From positions 3,413,501 through 3,477,500 of the forward strand of contig NZ_CP150304.1 in NCBI RefSeq assembly GCF_037992945.1: a stretch of 64,000 nt of DNA, given 5' to 3'. Under the pieces are notes generated by a model. The model was not told the origin of the DNA. It made no database searches and saw nothing but the letters and a program-made list of their open reading frames with translations. This document shows, one piece after another, positions 55,010 through 64,000 of the stretch; the stretch's first letter is position 1, and every line of letters begins with the position of its first letter. The position numbers and the translations under genes were made by a program. The DNA is from Peribacillus sp. FSL E2-0218 (GTDB lineage Bacteria; Bacillota; Bacilli; Bacillales; DSM-1321).

Positions 55010-55483
55010 ATGACAGCAATTACGCACATCGGTTTGGCTGTGCCTGATTTGGATGCTGCGATTTCGTGGTATGAACAGGTGTTGGGATTCAAGTTATTGG
55101 CGGGTCCGTATTCGTTTGATGCCAGTGCCGAGGACAAGCCGAATATGACGAACGATCTTCTTGGCAATCATGTCAAAAAAATGCGCAATGCTCATTTGAT
55201 GGCGGATAATCAGGTGGGAATCGAGCTTTTTGAATTCCAGGAGCCGAGGATGCCGCCGAGTAAACGTGATGAGTATCAGGGCTTTTTTCATATTTGCTTA
55301 ATTTCGGATGATATTGAAAGACTCGCCGATGAGATTGCGCAATCCGGCGGTAAAAGGCGAAGCGATCTGTGGAATACTTGGAAGAACAAGCCGTACCATT
55401 TAATGTATTGTGAAGATCCTTTTGGCAATATCATTGAGTTATACAGCCGGAGCACGGAATTGATGTATGGCAATAAGGATTGA
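55010..55483 (+). CDS. VOC family protein (glyoxalase/methylmalonyl-CoA epimerase-like)
   Basis: A 157-residue protein of the vicinal oxygen chelate fold. Two beta-alpha-beta-beta-beta modules: ITHIGLAVPDLDAAISWYEQ (first metal His) and GFFHICLISDDIERLADEI (~85); the last metal Glu is in DPFGNIIELYSR near 139. An insertion with MPPSKRDEYQGFFH is typical of a Bacillus subgroup. Substrate unknown. ATG at 55010 follows AGAGGTG. Confidence 0.85.
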   Translation: MTAITHIGLAVPDLDAAISWYEQVLGFKLLAGPYSFDASAEDKPNMTNDLLGNHVKKMRNAHLMADNQVGIELFEFQEPRMPPSKRDEYQGFFHICLISDDIERLADEIAQSGGKRRSDLWNTWKNKPYHLMYCEDPFGNIIELYSRSTELMYGNKD

Positions 55484-55485
55484 TG

Positions 55486-55526
55486 CAAAAACAGCCCCCA
55501 CATTGTAGATTGGGAGGCTGTTTTCT
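55486..55526 (+). terminator. Terminator of the VOC gene (bidirectional)
   Basis: AACAGCC..CCCA (55490-55500) pairs with TGGGAGGCTGTT (55511-55522), followed by TTCTGT; A-rich on the other side, so it can also end the subtilisin gene. Confidence 0.8.
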
Positions 55527-55535
55527 GTATTTGCC

Positions 55536-57419
55536 TTACTTTTTAACCGTGACTTTTCTTGCTTCACTTACATTTCTCGCTTTGTCTTTAGCGGAAACAT
55601 AGAGGTTCTTCCCTGCTTTTTGTTTCGGGATCCTCACCGAGAAGGTGCCTTTATTCGTTGCGGTTGCCGAGCCGATCACTTTCCCTGATACCTTGATGGA
55701 TACAGTGGAATTGGCTTCGGCTTTGCCTGTGACGATCGTCGTTTTTGTCGTGACCTTGTCGACCGTCGGTTTACCAGGTGCGGTTTTGTCTGCGACGGTC
55801 ATGGTTTTGACCGGGCTTGTATTGCCAGCTTTATCCGTTGCAGCAATCGTGAGGACGGTACCGGCTTTTTGTTTTTTTGACAGCGTTACGGTGAAGGTGC
55901 CTCCGCTGTTGGCATTTGCTTTGCCGAGGGCAGTGCTCCGGTTTTTGACCGTGACGGAAGAGCCCGCTTCGGCTTTGCCTGTTACTTTTACCGTATTGTC
56001 ACCTACCGTATTGACTGACGGTTTAATTGGTGCCGTTTTATCTTCGACTTTGAATGAAACGGGCACACTTTTATTTCCCGAGGGATCGGTGACCCTCGTA
56101 GAGATCACGGTCCCGGCTGTTTGTTTGGCAATCGGCGCCGTGAATACCTTCTCGCCATTGATTTTCAATGTGGCCAGCTGTTTCTTATCGGTATAAATCG
56201 AGACGGTTCCCGTATGGAAATCGGCTGGGATGCTCCCAGTGATCTTGATGTCCTTATCGGAAATCTTTTTGACGCTCGGCCTGGTCAGCGTCTTCATCTC
56301 AAGAGCCTTTTTGGCATTGACCCTCCCGTTTCCATAGTAGATGTCCTTCCCTTTCGTGCCAAGATCCTTCGCTGAATCATAGAGGCGATATTCAACCTCC
56401 GTTTTGTTGAGCTTAGGCTCATTTGACCAAATGAGGGCCGCTACCCCCGCCACCATGGGCGTGGCCATCGATGTTCCGCTCATCCAGCCATATTTTCCAT
56501 GTGGCAAGGTTGAAAGGATCTCATCTCCAGGGGCTGCAATATCCACGGTTGAATCGTAATTGGAATAATAGGGGCGCTTGTCCTTTTCGTCCGTGGCCGC
56601 AACGGAAATGACGTTACTGTATGCAGCTGGGTATACCCGCTGCACCTTTTTCCCCATATCGCCTTCATTGCCGGCAGCCGCGGCAATCAAGATGCCTTTT
56701 TTCGCTGCTTCCTGTACGGCTTTATTCAACGCCTCCGAATACATGTTGACTCCAAGACTCATATTGATAATCTTCGCTTTTTTCTCAATCGCATAATGTA
56801 TCGCCTTGATGATATCGGCCGTATCGGCATAATCACCTTCAAAAACGTTGATTGGCATCAGCTTTACATTAGGTGCAACACCCGCTCCGCCGATGTTATT
56901 GTTTGCACTTCCAGCAATGATCCCGGCGATATGTGTCCCGTGCTGCCCTTCCGGCAAGATATTCTTCCGGTTACGGACCGTATCATAGGCGTTGACGATT
57001 TTCCCTGTCAAATCCGGATGTTTGCGGTCGATTCCATCGTCGATGATCGCCACGATCATCTCCTTCGAGCCCATCGATTTTACCCAGGCCGCTTCCGTTC
57101 CAAGATGTTTGTGATGCCACTGGTCTATGTAAGCTGGATCGTTCGGTATTTCCATCTTCTTGAACAGATAGTTCGGTTCGGCATACTCGACATTCTTCCG
57201 TTTCTCAAGCTTTTCGATCAGCTTGTCGGTCGTTTGTCCTTTTGGAACCTCGACCTTCTCGATCAGCTCATTAATCGGCTCATCATCCGTCTCTTTATAT
57301 TTGACAATGACACCATCCGCTTTCGGAGCCACCTCTGCAGCTGCAGCCTCTTGCTGATAATGTGGCAGGAACATGAACAGCAAGGCAACTGGCAATACCG
57401 CCTGAATAAATTTGTACAT
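55536..57419 (-). CDS. Secreted subtilisin-like serine protease with Ig-like repeats
   Basis: A 627-residue exported S8 protease. Signal peptide (residues 1-28, YKFIQAVLPVALLFMFLPHY), an I9-type propeptide (~30-90, ADGVIVKYKETDD), then the catalytic domain (~100-380): Asp in VAIIDDGIDRKHPDL (~127), His in GQHGTHIAGIIAG (~164), Ser in GWMSGTSMATPMVAG (~317). After it come about three Ig-like (Big_6) repeats (TVKVTGKAEAGSSVTVKN, TIVTGKAEANSTVSIK) ending KARNVSEARKVTVKK. No LPXTG. ATG at 57419 has TTTGGAGTG upstream; the open frame above it is not used. Confidence 0.93.
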   Translation of the reverse strand: MYKFIQAVLPVALLFMFLPHYQQEAAAAEVAPKADGVIVKYKETDDEPINELIEKVEVPKGQTTDKLIEKLEKRKNVEYAEPNYLFKKMEIPNDPAYIDQWHHKHLGTEAAWVKSMGSKEMIVAIIDDGIDRKHPDLTGKIVNAYDTVRNRKNILPEGQHGTHIAGIIAGSANNNIGGAGVAPNVKLMPINVFEGDYADTADIIKAIHYAIEKKAKIINMSLGVNMYSEALNKAVQEAAKKGILIAAAAGNEGDMGKKVQRVYPAAYSNVISVAATDEKDKRPYYSNYDSTVDIAAPGDEILSTLPHGKYGWMSGTSMATPMVAGVAALIWSNEPKLNKTEVEYRLYDSAKDLGTKGKDIYYGNGRVNAKKALEMKTLTRPSVKKISDKDIKITGSIPADFHTGTVSIYTDKKQLATLKINGEKVFTAPIAKQTAGTVISTRVTDPSGNKSVPVSFKVEDKTAPIKPSVNTVGDNTVKVTGKAEAGSSVTVKNRSTALGKANANSGGTFTVTLSKKQKAGTVLTIAATDKAGNTSPVKTMTVADKTAPGKPTVDKVTTKTTIVTGKAEANSTVSIKVSGKVIGSATATNKGTFSVRIPKQKAGKNLYVSAKDKARNVSEARKVTVKK

Positions 57420-57655
57420 GAAATCACTCCAAAAAAATATGATTAAGAATAAATATCGATGTCGGTCACTCAAGATCTCACTCTACCATTATCCCTAACT
57501 AGATTGTATACCGGAAGATATCGTTTTACTAACCTTTTTATCCAGTAAACAACTTGTTTTGGAATCATCCTTATTTCCCCTTGTGAAATCTCGAAAACTG
57601 AAGATGTATAAATAGATAAAAATGGTCGTCTTATTGACCAGTCTTAGAGGACAAT

Positions 57656-59225
57656 GGAAGGCAACGACACTCCTGCGGGAATTCGCGTCTACGTGAGACA
57701 CCACAGGCTGAAAGCAGAGGAGGCTCACGGACCTCCTCTGGAAAGATGAGTGCCTGCAGTGGAATGAAACACTGGAAGTCCAGTTAGTCAAAACTGTAGG
57801 ATATGAGGATCTATCTTTTTTCAAGCAAAGTGGAATGCAAAGTTTGATGTACATACTTAAAACTATATGTAATCTGAATTCTATCTTCATTTTCACGCAG
57901 AGTGGAATGCAACGGAAGGCAACGACACGTTTGCGGGAATTGCGCGTCTACGTGAGACACCGCAGGCTGAAGGCCGAGGAGGCTCACGGACCGCCCGCGG
58001 AAAGAGGGAGTGCCTGCAGTGGAATGAAACGGTCGCCGTACAACTTCTCCAATACTATGGAAAACGGAATTCATTCTTCATTTTCACACAAAGTGGAATG
58101 AAACGGAAGGCAACGACACTCCTGCGGGAATTCGCGTCTACGTGAGACACCGCAGGCTGAAGGCCGAGGAGGCTCACGGACCGCCCGCGGAAAGATGAGT
58201 GCCTGCAGTGGAATGAAACACTGGAAGTCCAGTTAGTCAAAACTGTAGGATATGAGAATCTATCTTTTTTCACGCAAAGTGGAATGCAAAGTTTGATGTA
58301 CATACTTAAAACTATATGTAATCTGAATTCTATTTTCATTTTCACGCAGAGTGGAATGAAACGGAAGGCAACGACACTACCGCTTAGGAATTGCGCGTCT
58401 ACGTGAGACACCGCAGGCTGAAGGCCGAGGAGGCTCACGGACCGCCCGCGGAAAGGGAGTGCCTGCAGAGGAATGCAACACTGGAAGTCCAGTTAGTCAA
58501 AACTGTAGGATATGAGAATCTATCTTTTTTCACGCAAAGTGGAATGCAAAGTTTGATGTACATACTTAAAACTATATGTAATCTGAATTCTATTTTCATT
58601 TTCACGCAGAGTGGAATGCAACGGAAGGCAACGACACTACCGCTTAGGAATTGCGCGTCTACGTGAGACACCACAGGCTGAAAGCCAAGGAGGCCCACGG
58701 ACCGCCCGCGGAAAGGGAGTGCCTGCAGTGCAATGAAACACTGGAAGTCCAGTTAGTCAAAACTGTAGGATATGAGGATCTATCTTTTTTCACGCAAAGT
58801 GGAATGCAAAGTTTGATGAACATACTTAAAACTATATGTAATCTGAATTCTATCTTCATTTTCACGCAGAGTGGAATGCAACGGAAGGCAACGACACTCC
58901 TGCGGGAATTGCGCGTCTACGTGAGACACCGCAGGCTGAAGGCCGAGGAGGCTCACGGACCGCCCGCGGAAAGGGAGTGCCTGCAGAGGAATGCAACGCT
59001 CGTTGGACATACCTAAAACTATATGTAAATTGAATTCTATCTTCATTATCACGCAAAGTGAAATGTAACGGAAGGCAACGACACTCCTGCGGGAATTGCG
59101 TGTCTACGTCAGACACCGCAGGCTGAAGGCCAAGGAGGCTCACGGACCGCCTCTGGAAAGATGAGTGCCTGCAGTGTAATGCAACGGTCATGGTAAAAAT
59201 CTTCAAATCTATAGGCAATGGAAAC
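57656..59225. repeat. Array of seven GC-rich repeat units with AT-rich spacers
   Basis: A ~120-bp GC-rich unit begins GGAAGGCAACGACAC and contains CCTGCGGGAATT, GCGTCTACGTGAGACACC, GCAGGCTGAAGGCCGAGG and CCGCGGAAAG, ending GTGCCTGCAGTGGAATG. Copies start at 57656, 57914, 58105, 58363, 58623, 58883 and 59070, so distances are 258, 191, 258, 260, 260 and 187. The CCTGCGG/CCGCAGG arms can form a hairpin. The spacers between are of two kinds: a long one with CTGGAAGTCCAGTTAGTC and a TATGTAATCTGAATTCTAT part, and shorter ones. Many false reading frames on both strands result. Confidence 0.92.
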
Positions 59226-59277
59226 TCCATCTTTGTTCTTACACAAAGTGTGATGCAACGCTCACAGAACAAAACAT

Positions 59278-59325
59278 CAAAAAAACTGTAGGTAAACTCC
59301 ATAACCTATCGAGTTTACCTACAGT
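59278..59325 (-). terminator. Terminator of the liv operon
   Basis: On the minus strand ACTGTAGGTAAACTC pairs with GAGTTTACCTACAGT (59311-59325 with 59285-59299), a perfect 15-bp stem, followed by seven T. Confidence 0.92.
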
Positions 59326-59345
59326 ATGAGACCGCCATGAGCGGT

Positions 59346-60053
59346 TTAATGTCCGCCTAAATAGGCATTCTTGATTTCTTCACTTGCTGTCAGTTCCTCT
59401 GATTTACCAGATAGGACAATCCGCCCCGTTTCGACCACATAGGCTCTGTCAGCGATGGATAGGGCCAAGTTGGCATTTTGCTCGACAAGCAGGATCGTCG
59501 TTCCCGTCTTATTGATTTCTTCTATTATATGAAAGATTTGTTTCACCAATAATGGAGCAAGTCCCATCGATGGCTCGTCCAATAGAAGCAGCCGGGGCTT
59601 GGCCATCAGCGCCCTGCCCATTGCGAGCATTTGCTGTTCCCCTCCGGAAAGCGTTCCGGATTGCTGCTTCAGGCGTTCAAGTAAACGCGGGAATAATTCA
59701 TAAACCTTCTCCATATCCTGCTTGATGCCTGCCTTATCCTTGCGTAAATAGGCGCCAAGCTGAAGATTTTCTTCAACGGACATGTTAGCAAAGACACGGC
59801 GGCCTTCGGGAACATGGGAGATGCCCATTTTCACGATCGATTGCGCAGCCTTTCCGCCGATCGACTGCCCTTCATATAAGATCTTGCCTTGCTTTGGTTT
59901 TAATAATCCGGAAACGGTTTTCAGCATCGTACTCTTGCCGGCACCGTTCGCACCGATCAACGTCACGATTTCACCTTCGTTGATGGAAAGCGAGACTCCC
60001 TTCAAGGCTTGAATGTTTCCGTAATAGACGTTAATGTCCTCGATATTCAGCAT
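59346..60053 (-). CDS. livF: Branched-chain amino acid ABC transporter ATPase LivF
   Basis: A 235-residue ABC ATPase. Walker A GANGAGKST near 34, signature LSGGEQQMLAMGRALMAKP near 135, Walker B LLLLDEPSMGLAP near 156. The short LivF form ends NAYLGG. It pairs with LivG on the LivHM permease. Start overlaps the LivG stop by one base. Confidence 0.95.
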   Translation of the reverse strand: MLNIEDINVYYGNIQALKGVSLSINEGEIVTLIGANGAGKSTMLKTVSGLLKPKQGKILYEGQSIGGKAAQSIVKMGISHVPEGRRVFANMSVEENLQLGAYLRKDKAGIKQDMEKVYELFPRLLERLKQQSGTLSGGEQQMLAMGRALMAKPRLLLLDEPSMGLAPLLVKQIFHIIEEINKTGTTILLVEQNANLALSIADRAYVVETGRIVLSGKSEELTASEEIKNAYLGGH

Positions 60054-60832
60054 TATGAAACCTCCTCGCCCAGATAGGCCTCGATGACTTTCGGGTTGTT
60101 GCGGATTTCCTCAGGCCGCCCTTGAGCGATCAGCTGTCCATGATCCAGTACGTATATGCGTTCGCAAACTCCCATGACAAGCGGCATATCATGCTCGATC
60201 AATAAGACGGTCAAATCGAATTTCTCACGGATGAGGGCGATCAAGTTCATCAGCTCATGCGTTTCTTGAGGGTTCATGCCCGCTGCCGGTTCATCGAGCA
60301 AAAGCAGTTTCGGATTGGCGGCAAGCGCTCGTGCGATTTCCAATCGTCTTTGTTTGCCATATGGCAGGTTCTTCGCCTTCTCGTCTTTATATTGATCAAG
60401 GTTGAAGATTTTCAGGAACTCAATCGCCTTCTCATCCATCTCCTTCTCCCCTTTAAAATGGATCGGCATGCGGAGAATCGAGCTTAAAATGCTATGCTTC
60501 GAAAGGGAATGATAGGCAACCTTTACATTATCGATGACGGATAGCTCACTGAACAAGCGAATGTTTTGAAAGGTCCTGCTGATACCCTTTTGTGTGATTT
60601 TATAGGGCGGCCGTTTTTTCAAGTCCTCCCCTTCCAAGGAAATCGTTCCTTCGGTCGGGACGTAAACCCCTGTCAACAGGTTGAAGAAAGTGGTTTTCCC
60701 AGCACCATTCGGTCCGATCAATCCAACCAATTCACCTGGGTATAGCTCGACGTTTACATCGGAAACGGCCTTAAGCCCCCCGAATTGAATACCGACCGAA
60801 TCGACCTTAAGCAGCGGTGTTTTTGTTTTCAT
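60053..60832 (-). CDS. livG: Branched-chain amino acid ABC transporter ATPase LivG
   Basis: A 259-residue ABC ATPase of the LivG type: VDSVGIQFGGLKAVSDV at the start, Walker A GPNGAGKTT near 40, GISRTFQNIRLF near 84, LPYGKQRRLEIARALAANP near 155 (YGKQRR signature), Walker B LLLLDEPAAGMNP near 175, end VIEAYLGEE. It overlaps livM by 26 nt. Confidence 0.95.
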   Translation of the reverse strand: MKTKTPLLKVDSVGIQFGGLKAVSDVNVELYPGELVGLIGPNGAGKTTFFNLLTGVYVPTEGTISLEGEDLKKRPPYKITQKGISRTFQNIRLFSELSVIDNVKVAYHSLSKHSILSSILRMPIHFKGEKEMDEKAIEFLKIFNLDQYKDEKAKNLPYGKQRRLEIARALAANPKLLLLDEPAAGMNPQETHELMNLIALIREKFDLTVLLIEHDMPLVMGVCERIYVLDHGQLIAQGRPEEIRNNPKVIEAYLGEEVS

Positions 60833-61769
60833 GGCTGCTGCCTCCTTTACGTTTGAACATGGAAGTTATTTCTTTCGTCCCCATTAAACCTTGCGGACGA
60901 TAAATCATCATGACGATAAGCACAAGACTGTAAATGATCATCCGCGTTTCCGGATAATCTTGGAGGAATGTCGTGACCACAGTAAGTAATACGGCAGCCA
61001 ACACTGCTCCTGACAAGCTTCCAAGTCCGCCAAGCACGACTAGGATCAAGATATCGAATGACTTCAGGAACCCGAAGTTCGATGGCTGGATGATATAGAA
61101 GTTATGGGCATAAAGCGCTCCGGCGATGCCGGCGAAAAATGCACCGATCGCAAACGCGACAACTTTGTAATAGGTCGTATTGATCCCCATCGAGTCGGCG
61201 GCCGTCTCGTCCTCACGGATCGATATGCAAGCCCTTCCATGTGTCGAGCTCGTGAAGTTCCTGATGACGATGACCGTCACAAGGACGGAAGCGAATACCC
61301 ACGGCCAAGTCGTCAAATGGGAAACCTGCATGCCGCTCGCACCGCCAACATAATCGATGTTCAAAAGCACGATCCGGACGATTTCACCAAAGCCGAGGGT
61401 CGCTATCGCCAGGTAGTCACCTTTTAGACGCAAGCTTGGGATTCCGATGATCAGGCCGGCAAGCGCCGCTGTCAAACCGCCGACTATCAACGCTAGCGTG
61501 AATGGCATGTTCAACTTCATCGTCATGACGGCTGAAGCGTATGCCCCGACTGCAAGGAATCCTGCATGCCCGATGGAAAACTGCCCCGTTATCCCGATGA
61601 TCAAGTGCAGGCTTGCTGCCAGAATGATATTGATCCCGATGAACATGAGCGTATTTTGATAAAAAGGATTGAGCGATCCGCCGCCGATCAACACCTGTAT
61701 GATGGCGAAAAAGATCAATGATAATGAAATCGAGAGCCAAAAACCTTTTGCTCGCTTAATTGTAGTCAT
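60807..61769 (-). CDS. livM: Branched-chain amino acid ABC transporter permease LivM
   Basis: A 320-residue polytopic membrane protein with ~9-10 helices. Typical LivM parts: ASLHLIIGITGQFSIGHAGF near 53, RLKGDYLAIATLGFGEIVRI near 115-134, GINTTYYKVVAFAIGAFFAG near 195, LVVLGGLGSLSGAVLAA near 240. With LivH it forms the channel. Its C-terminus is highly charged. Confidence 0.94.
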   Translation of the reverse strand: MTTIKRAKGFWLSISLSLIFFAIIQVLIGGGSLNPFYQNTLMFIGINIILAASLHLIIGITGQFSIGHAGFLAVGAYASAVMTMKLNMPFTLALIVGGLTAALAGLIIGIPSLRLKGDYLAIATLGFGEIVRIVLLNIDYVGGASGMQVSHLTTWPWVFASVLVTVIVIRNFTSSTHGRACISIREDETAADSMGINTTYYKVVAFAIGAFFAGIAGALYAHNFYIIQPSNFGFLKSFDILILVVLGGLGSLSGAVLAAVLLTVVTTFLQDYPETRMIIYSLVLIVMMIYRPQGLMGTKEITSMFKRKGGSSHENKNTAA

Positions 61770-61782
61770 TGCTTTGTCTCCC

Positions 61783-62661
61783 CTATACTTTTTCTTTTTT
61801 GTTTTTACCGAATAAGCCTTGTGGCATGAAAATCAAGATAAGAATCAGTACGACGAAAGCTACCGCATCACGCCATAATGAGTAACCTGCGGCACTGACC
61901 AAGGCCTCGATGACACCAAGCAATAATCCCCCGACCATCGCACCCGGAATGATCCCGATCCCGCCAAGTACGGCGGCGACAAAAGCCTTAAGTCCAGGAA
62001 GCACACCCATAAGCGGCTCGATCTTAATATAATAAATCCCGAAAATGACACCAGCTGCCCCCGCTAATGCGGAACCGATTGCAAAGGTGGCAGAGATCGT
62101 GTTATTAACATTTATCCCCATCAGCTTGGCAGCATCCGCATCGAAGGAAACGGCACGCATCGCCTTGCCGATTTTGGTTTTATGGACGATGATTTGAAGA
62201 ATGATCATTAAAACGACAGCGACTCCAAAGATCAATATCGATTGGCTATTGATCGATACTCCAAAAATATCGAACTTATCAGTCGGCAATACATCATTCG
62301 GATAGGCTTCCGGTTGTGCGCCGCGGACATAGATGAAGCCATATTCGATCAACAGGGAAACCCCGATTGCCGTGATGAGTGCGGCGATCCGTGTTGCGTT
62401 ACGCAATGGCTTGTAGGCAATGCGCTCGATCAATACTCCAAAGAGTGCACAGACCGTCATCGCAATTAACAAAGCCGGCACGAATGACAGATCCAGAACC
62501 GTTATCGAATAAAACCCTACGAATGAACCAACCATGAAGACATCACCATGTGCAAAGTTAATCAATTTTACAATCCCGTAAACCATCGTATAACCGAGAG
62601 CGATAAGGGCATAAATGCTTCCTAATGAAACCCCGTTTATTAACTGCTGTATCAATTCCAT
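61783..62661 (-). CDS. livH: Branched-chain amino acid ABC transporter permease LivH
   Basis: A 292-residue membrane protein with about eight helices. LivH signature LINGVSLGSIYALIALGYTM near 7-26, VKLINFAHGDVFMVGSF near 31, GINVNNTISATFAIGSALAG near 183 and AFVAAVLGGIGIIPGAMVGG near 225. ATG at 62661 behind AAGGAGAG. Lies 159 nt downstream of the binding-protein gene with a hairpin between. Confidence 0.95.
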   Translation of the reverse strand: MELIQQLINGVSLGSIYALIALGYTMVYGIVKLINFAHGDVFMVGSFVGFYSITVLDLSFVPALLIAMTVCALFGVLIERIAYKPLRNATRIAALITAIGVSLLIEYGFIYVRGAQPEAYPNDVLPTDKFDIFGVSINSQSILIFGVAVVLMIILQIIVHKTKIGKAMRAVSFDADAAKLMGINVNNTISATFAIGSALAGAAGVIFGIYYIKIEPLMGVLPGLKAFVAAVLGGIGIIPGAMVGGLLLGVIEALVSAAGYSLWRDAVAFVVLILILIFMPQGLFGKNKKEKV

Positions 62662-62751
62662 GTTCGACTCTCCTTGAAAAATCTAATTTTATAATGATCG
62701 TCCAGACTCTTTCATTCCACTCATGGAAGTTTCAGCAACCTGGTATTCTGG

Positions 62752-62800
62752 AAAAATGAGAATTCGCCAGCGCCTTCTTATGGAAGAAGGGCCGGCGAAG
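62752..62800 (-). terminator. Hairpin between the binding-protein gene and livH
   Basis: On the minus strand TTCGCCGGCCCTTCTT and AAGAAGGCGCTGGCGAA pair (62784-62799 with 62763-62779), followed by TTCTCATTTTTCC. It probably terminates part of the transcripts, so that the binding protein is made in excess. Confidence 0.8.
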
Positions 62801-62820
62801 GGTTGGACTTTTTTTCGGTA

Positions 62821-63999
62821 TTAAGGATTGATCTTTGTGTTGAATACTTGTTTTCCGTCTTTGAATTCAAGGATGGTAGCTGATTTGATCGGATTATGTT
62901 TTTCATCCAATGTAAAGGTACCAGTTACAAGCTGAAGATTTTTCGTTTTTTCCAGCGCTTCTTTGATCTTTGTCGGTTCCGCTGAACCAGCACGCTTGAT
63001 TGCATCCGCTAGGAAATATCCTGTGTCATAGCCAAGTGCGTTAAAGGCATCCGGAGATTTATCTTTGTATTTCGCCTTGAATGCAGACACAAAATTCTGA
63101 ATTTTCTCATCAGGATCTCCTGAAGAATAGTGGTTCGTGATGTACGTTTTATTCAACGCCTTTGCACCGGCAATTTCCACTAGCTTAGGGGAATCCCAGC
63201 CGTCGCCGCCCATGAACGGAACATCCAGTCCAGTTTCCCGTGCCTGTTTCACGATCAAGCCAGCTTCCTCATAGTAACCAGGAAGGAAGATGAAATCCGG
63301 TTTCGCTGATTTCAGGCGAGTCAATGTGGAGCGGAAATCGGTATCCTTTGCAATGTAGGCTTCCTCTGCGACGATCTTTCCGCCATTTTTTTCGAATTGC
63401 TCTTTAAAGGCTGCCGCTAATCCTTTTGAATAATCGCTTGCGCTGTCGATATAGATGGCTGCACTTTTCGCTTTGATTTCTTTGGACGCGAAATTCGCAG
63501 CAACCGTTCCTTGGAACGGATCGATGAAGCTTGTCCTGAAGATGTAGTCGTTCAATTTATCTTTGCTGAAAGTGATTTCCGGGCTTGTACCTGAAGGCGA
63601 GATGACCGGGACTTTATTATCCTGTGCAATTTGCACCTGTGCAATCGAGTTCGTGCTTGTCGCCGCACCTACGATCGCCGCCACCTTATCTTGTGAGGTA
63701 AGCTTGATTGCCCCGCTTGTTGCTTCGGATGCTTCGGATTTATTATCGACTTTGATAAGTTTGATTTTTTTACCGTCAATGCCTTCTTTATTGATTTCCT
63801 CTGTCGCCAGCTCAAGGCCTTCGGCAATCGATTGGCCATAAGAGGCTACACCGCCTGATAATTCAAGGTTGACACCGATCTTGATCGTATCACCGTCCCC
63901 GCTCGATTTATCTGATGAACCAGAGCCGCCGCAACCCGCTAGCATGCCTGCCGCAAGTGTTAGAGAAAGAAATGCACCTGCTAGTTTTTTCTTCTTCAT
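62821..63999 (-). CDS. livJ: Branched-chain amino acid-binding lipoprotein (LivJ/LivK type)
   Basis: A 392-residue substrate-binding protein (periplasmic-binding-fold family 6). Residues 1-22 are a lipoprotein signal with lipobox LAGC (Cys at 23), followed by a Gly/Ser linker. Then IKIGVNLELSGGVASYGQSI near 40, VVAIVGAATSTNSIA-type motif (AAIVGAATSTNSIAQVQIA) near 108-126, and a C-terminal TGTFTLDEKHNPIKSATI strand. The ATG lies at 63999, one base from the edge; the ribosome binding site is outside the window. It delivers Leu/Ile/Val or a related amino acid or amide to LivHM. Confidence 0.94.
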   Translation of the reverse strand: MKKKKLAGAFLSLTLAAGMLAGCGGSGSSDKSSGDGDTIKIGVNLELSGGVASYGQSIAEGLELATEEINKEGIDGKKIKLIKVDNKSEASEATSGAIKLTSQDKVAAIVGAATSTNSIAQVQIAQDNKVPVISPSGTSPEITFSKDKLNDYIFRTSFIDPFQGTVAANFASKEIKAKSAAIYIDSASDYSKGLAAAFKEQFEKNGGKIVAEEAYIAKDTDFRSTLTRLKSAKPDFIFLPGYYEEAGLIVKQARETGLDVPFMGGDGWDSPKLVEIAGAKALNKTYITNHYSSGDPDEKIQNFVSAFKAKYKDKSPDAFNALGYDTGYFLADAIKRAGSAEPTKIKEALEKTKNLQLVTGTFTLDEKHNPIKSATILEFKDGKQVFNTKINP

Positions 64000-64000
64000 A

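Noticed and set aside
57656..59225. CRISPR array
   Set aside because: Repeats are ~120 bp with spacers that are themselves repeated, and no cas genes are near. CRISPR repeats are 24-47 bp with unique spacers.
57811..59302. Several overlapping frames of 66-146 codons on both strands
   Set aside because: They all run through the GC-rich repeat array and exist in parallel on both strands, without ribosome binding sites. They are by-products of the repeat.
1..64000. rRNA or tRNA genes
   Set aside because: I looked for tRNA T-arm patterns (GTTCRANNC) with CCA ends and rRNA core segments in intergenic stretches and saw none convincing; a tRNAscan run would be decisive.

Overview
The window looks like the chromosome of a low-to-mid GC, endospore-forming member of the Bacillaceae, probably a Peribacillus/Bacillus simplex-type organism. 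The reasons are the B. subtilis gene order around alaS/mnmA/cymR/rarA, Bacillus-type ribosome binding sites, a CotB-type spore coat protein, SinR/SinI-type regulators and T-box and c-di-GMP leader RNAs. This is a judgement from gene content and order, not from a database search.

Left part (1-12.6 kb, mostly minus strand): conserved housekeeping genes. A T-box leader for alaS (the gene lies off the left edge) is followed by yrrI (AI-2E transporter), two very small genes, yrrD, a TPM/LemA pair, recD2, yrrB, mnmA, its partner cysteine desulfurase yrvO and the regulator cymR. rarA lies on the plus strand. Between cymR and rarA sit a frameshifted NERD-domain pseudogene and a 41-bp tandem repeat. 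12.6-19.5 kb: a CotB-like Ser/Cys-repeat coat protein, a secreted PPC-like protein, an LCP-family wall-polymer ligase, a VanZ-like membrane protein and four small proteins of 33-45 aa.

Central part (19.5-53.6 kb, AT-richer, accessory). galE comes first, then a class I c-di-GMP riboswitch directly in front of a SinI-like antirepressor ORF. A paeninodin-type lasso peptide cluster follows (order on the minus strand: cyclase C, precursor A, HprK-like kinase K, RRE protein B1, protease B2, exporter D). The precursor is a 43-residue TTG-started ORF that is easily missed. Next is a region of decayed IS3-family elements (four remnants), two paralogous beta-helix proteins and a lone nucleotidyltransferase of a kind that occurs in lasso clusters. 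Then comes a complete Wzx/Wzy-type exopolysaccharide locus on the minus strand: Wzz-like modulator, BY-kinase, PHP phosphatase, galU remnant, initiating sugar transferase, five glycosyltransferases, Wzy, Wzx, UDP-glucose dehydrogenase and a D-glucuronyl C5-epimerase-like protein. sinR stands divergently at its upstream end.

Right part (53.6-64 kb): an SGNH hydrolase, a small zinc protein, a VOC protein, a secreted subtilisin with Ig-like repeats, a 1.6-kb array of seven GC-rich repeat units with AT-rich spacers, and a complete branched-chain amino acid ABC operon (livF, G, M, H and a binding lipoprotein).

The most interesting items are the lasso peptide cluster with an unusual Leu at the predicted core position 1, the c-di-GMP riboswitch/SinI-like unit and SinR bracketing the lasso and EPS loci, and the C5-epimerase next to UDP-glucose dehydrogenase, which suggests an iduronate-containing Gram-positive polysaccharide.
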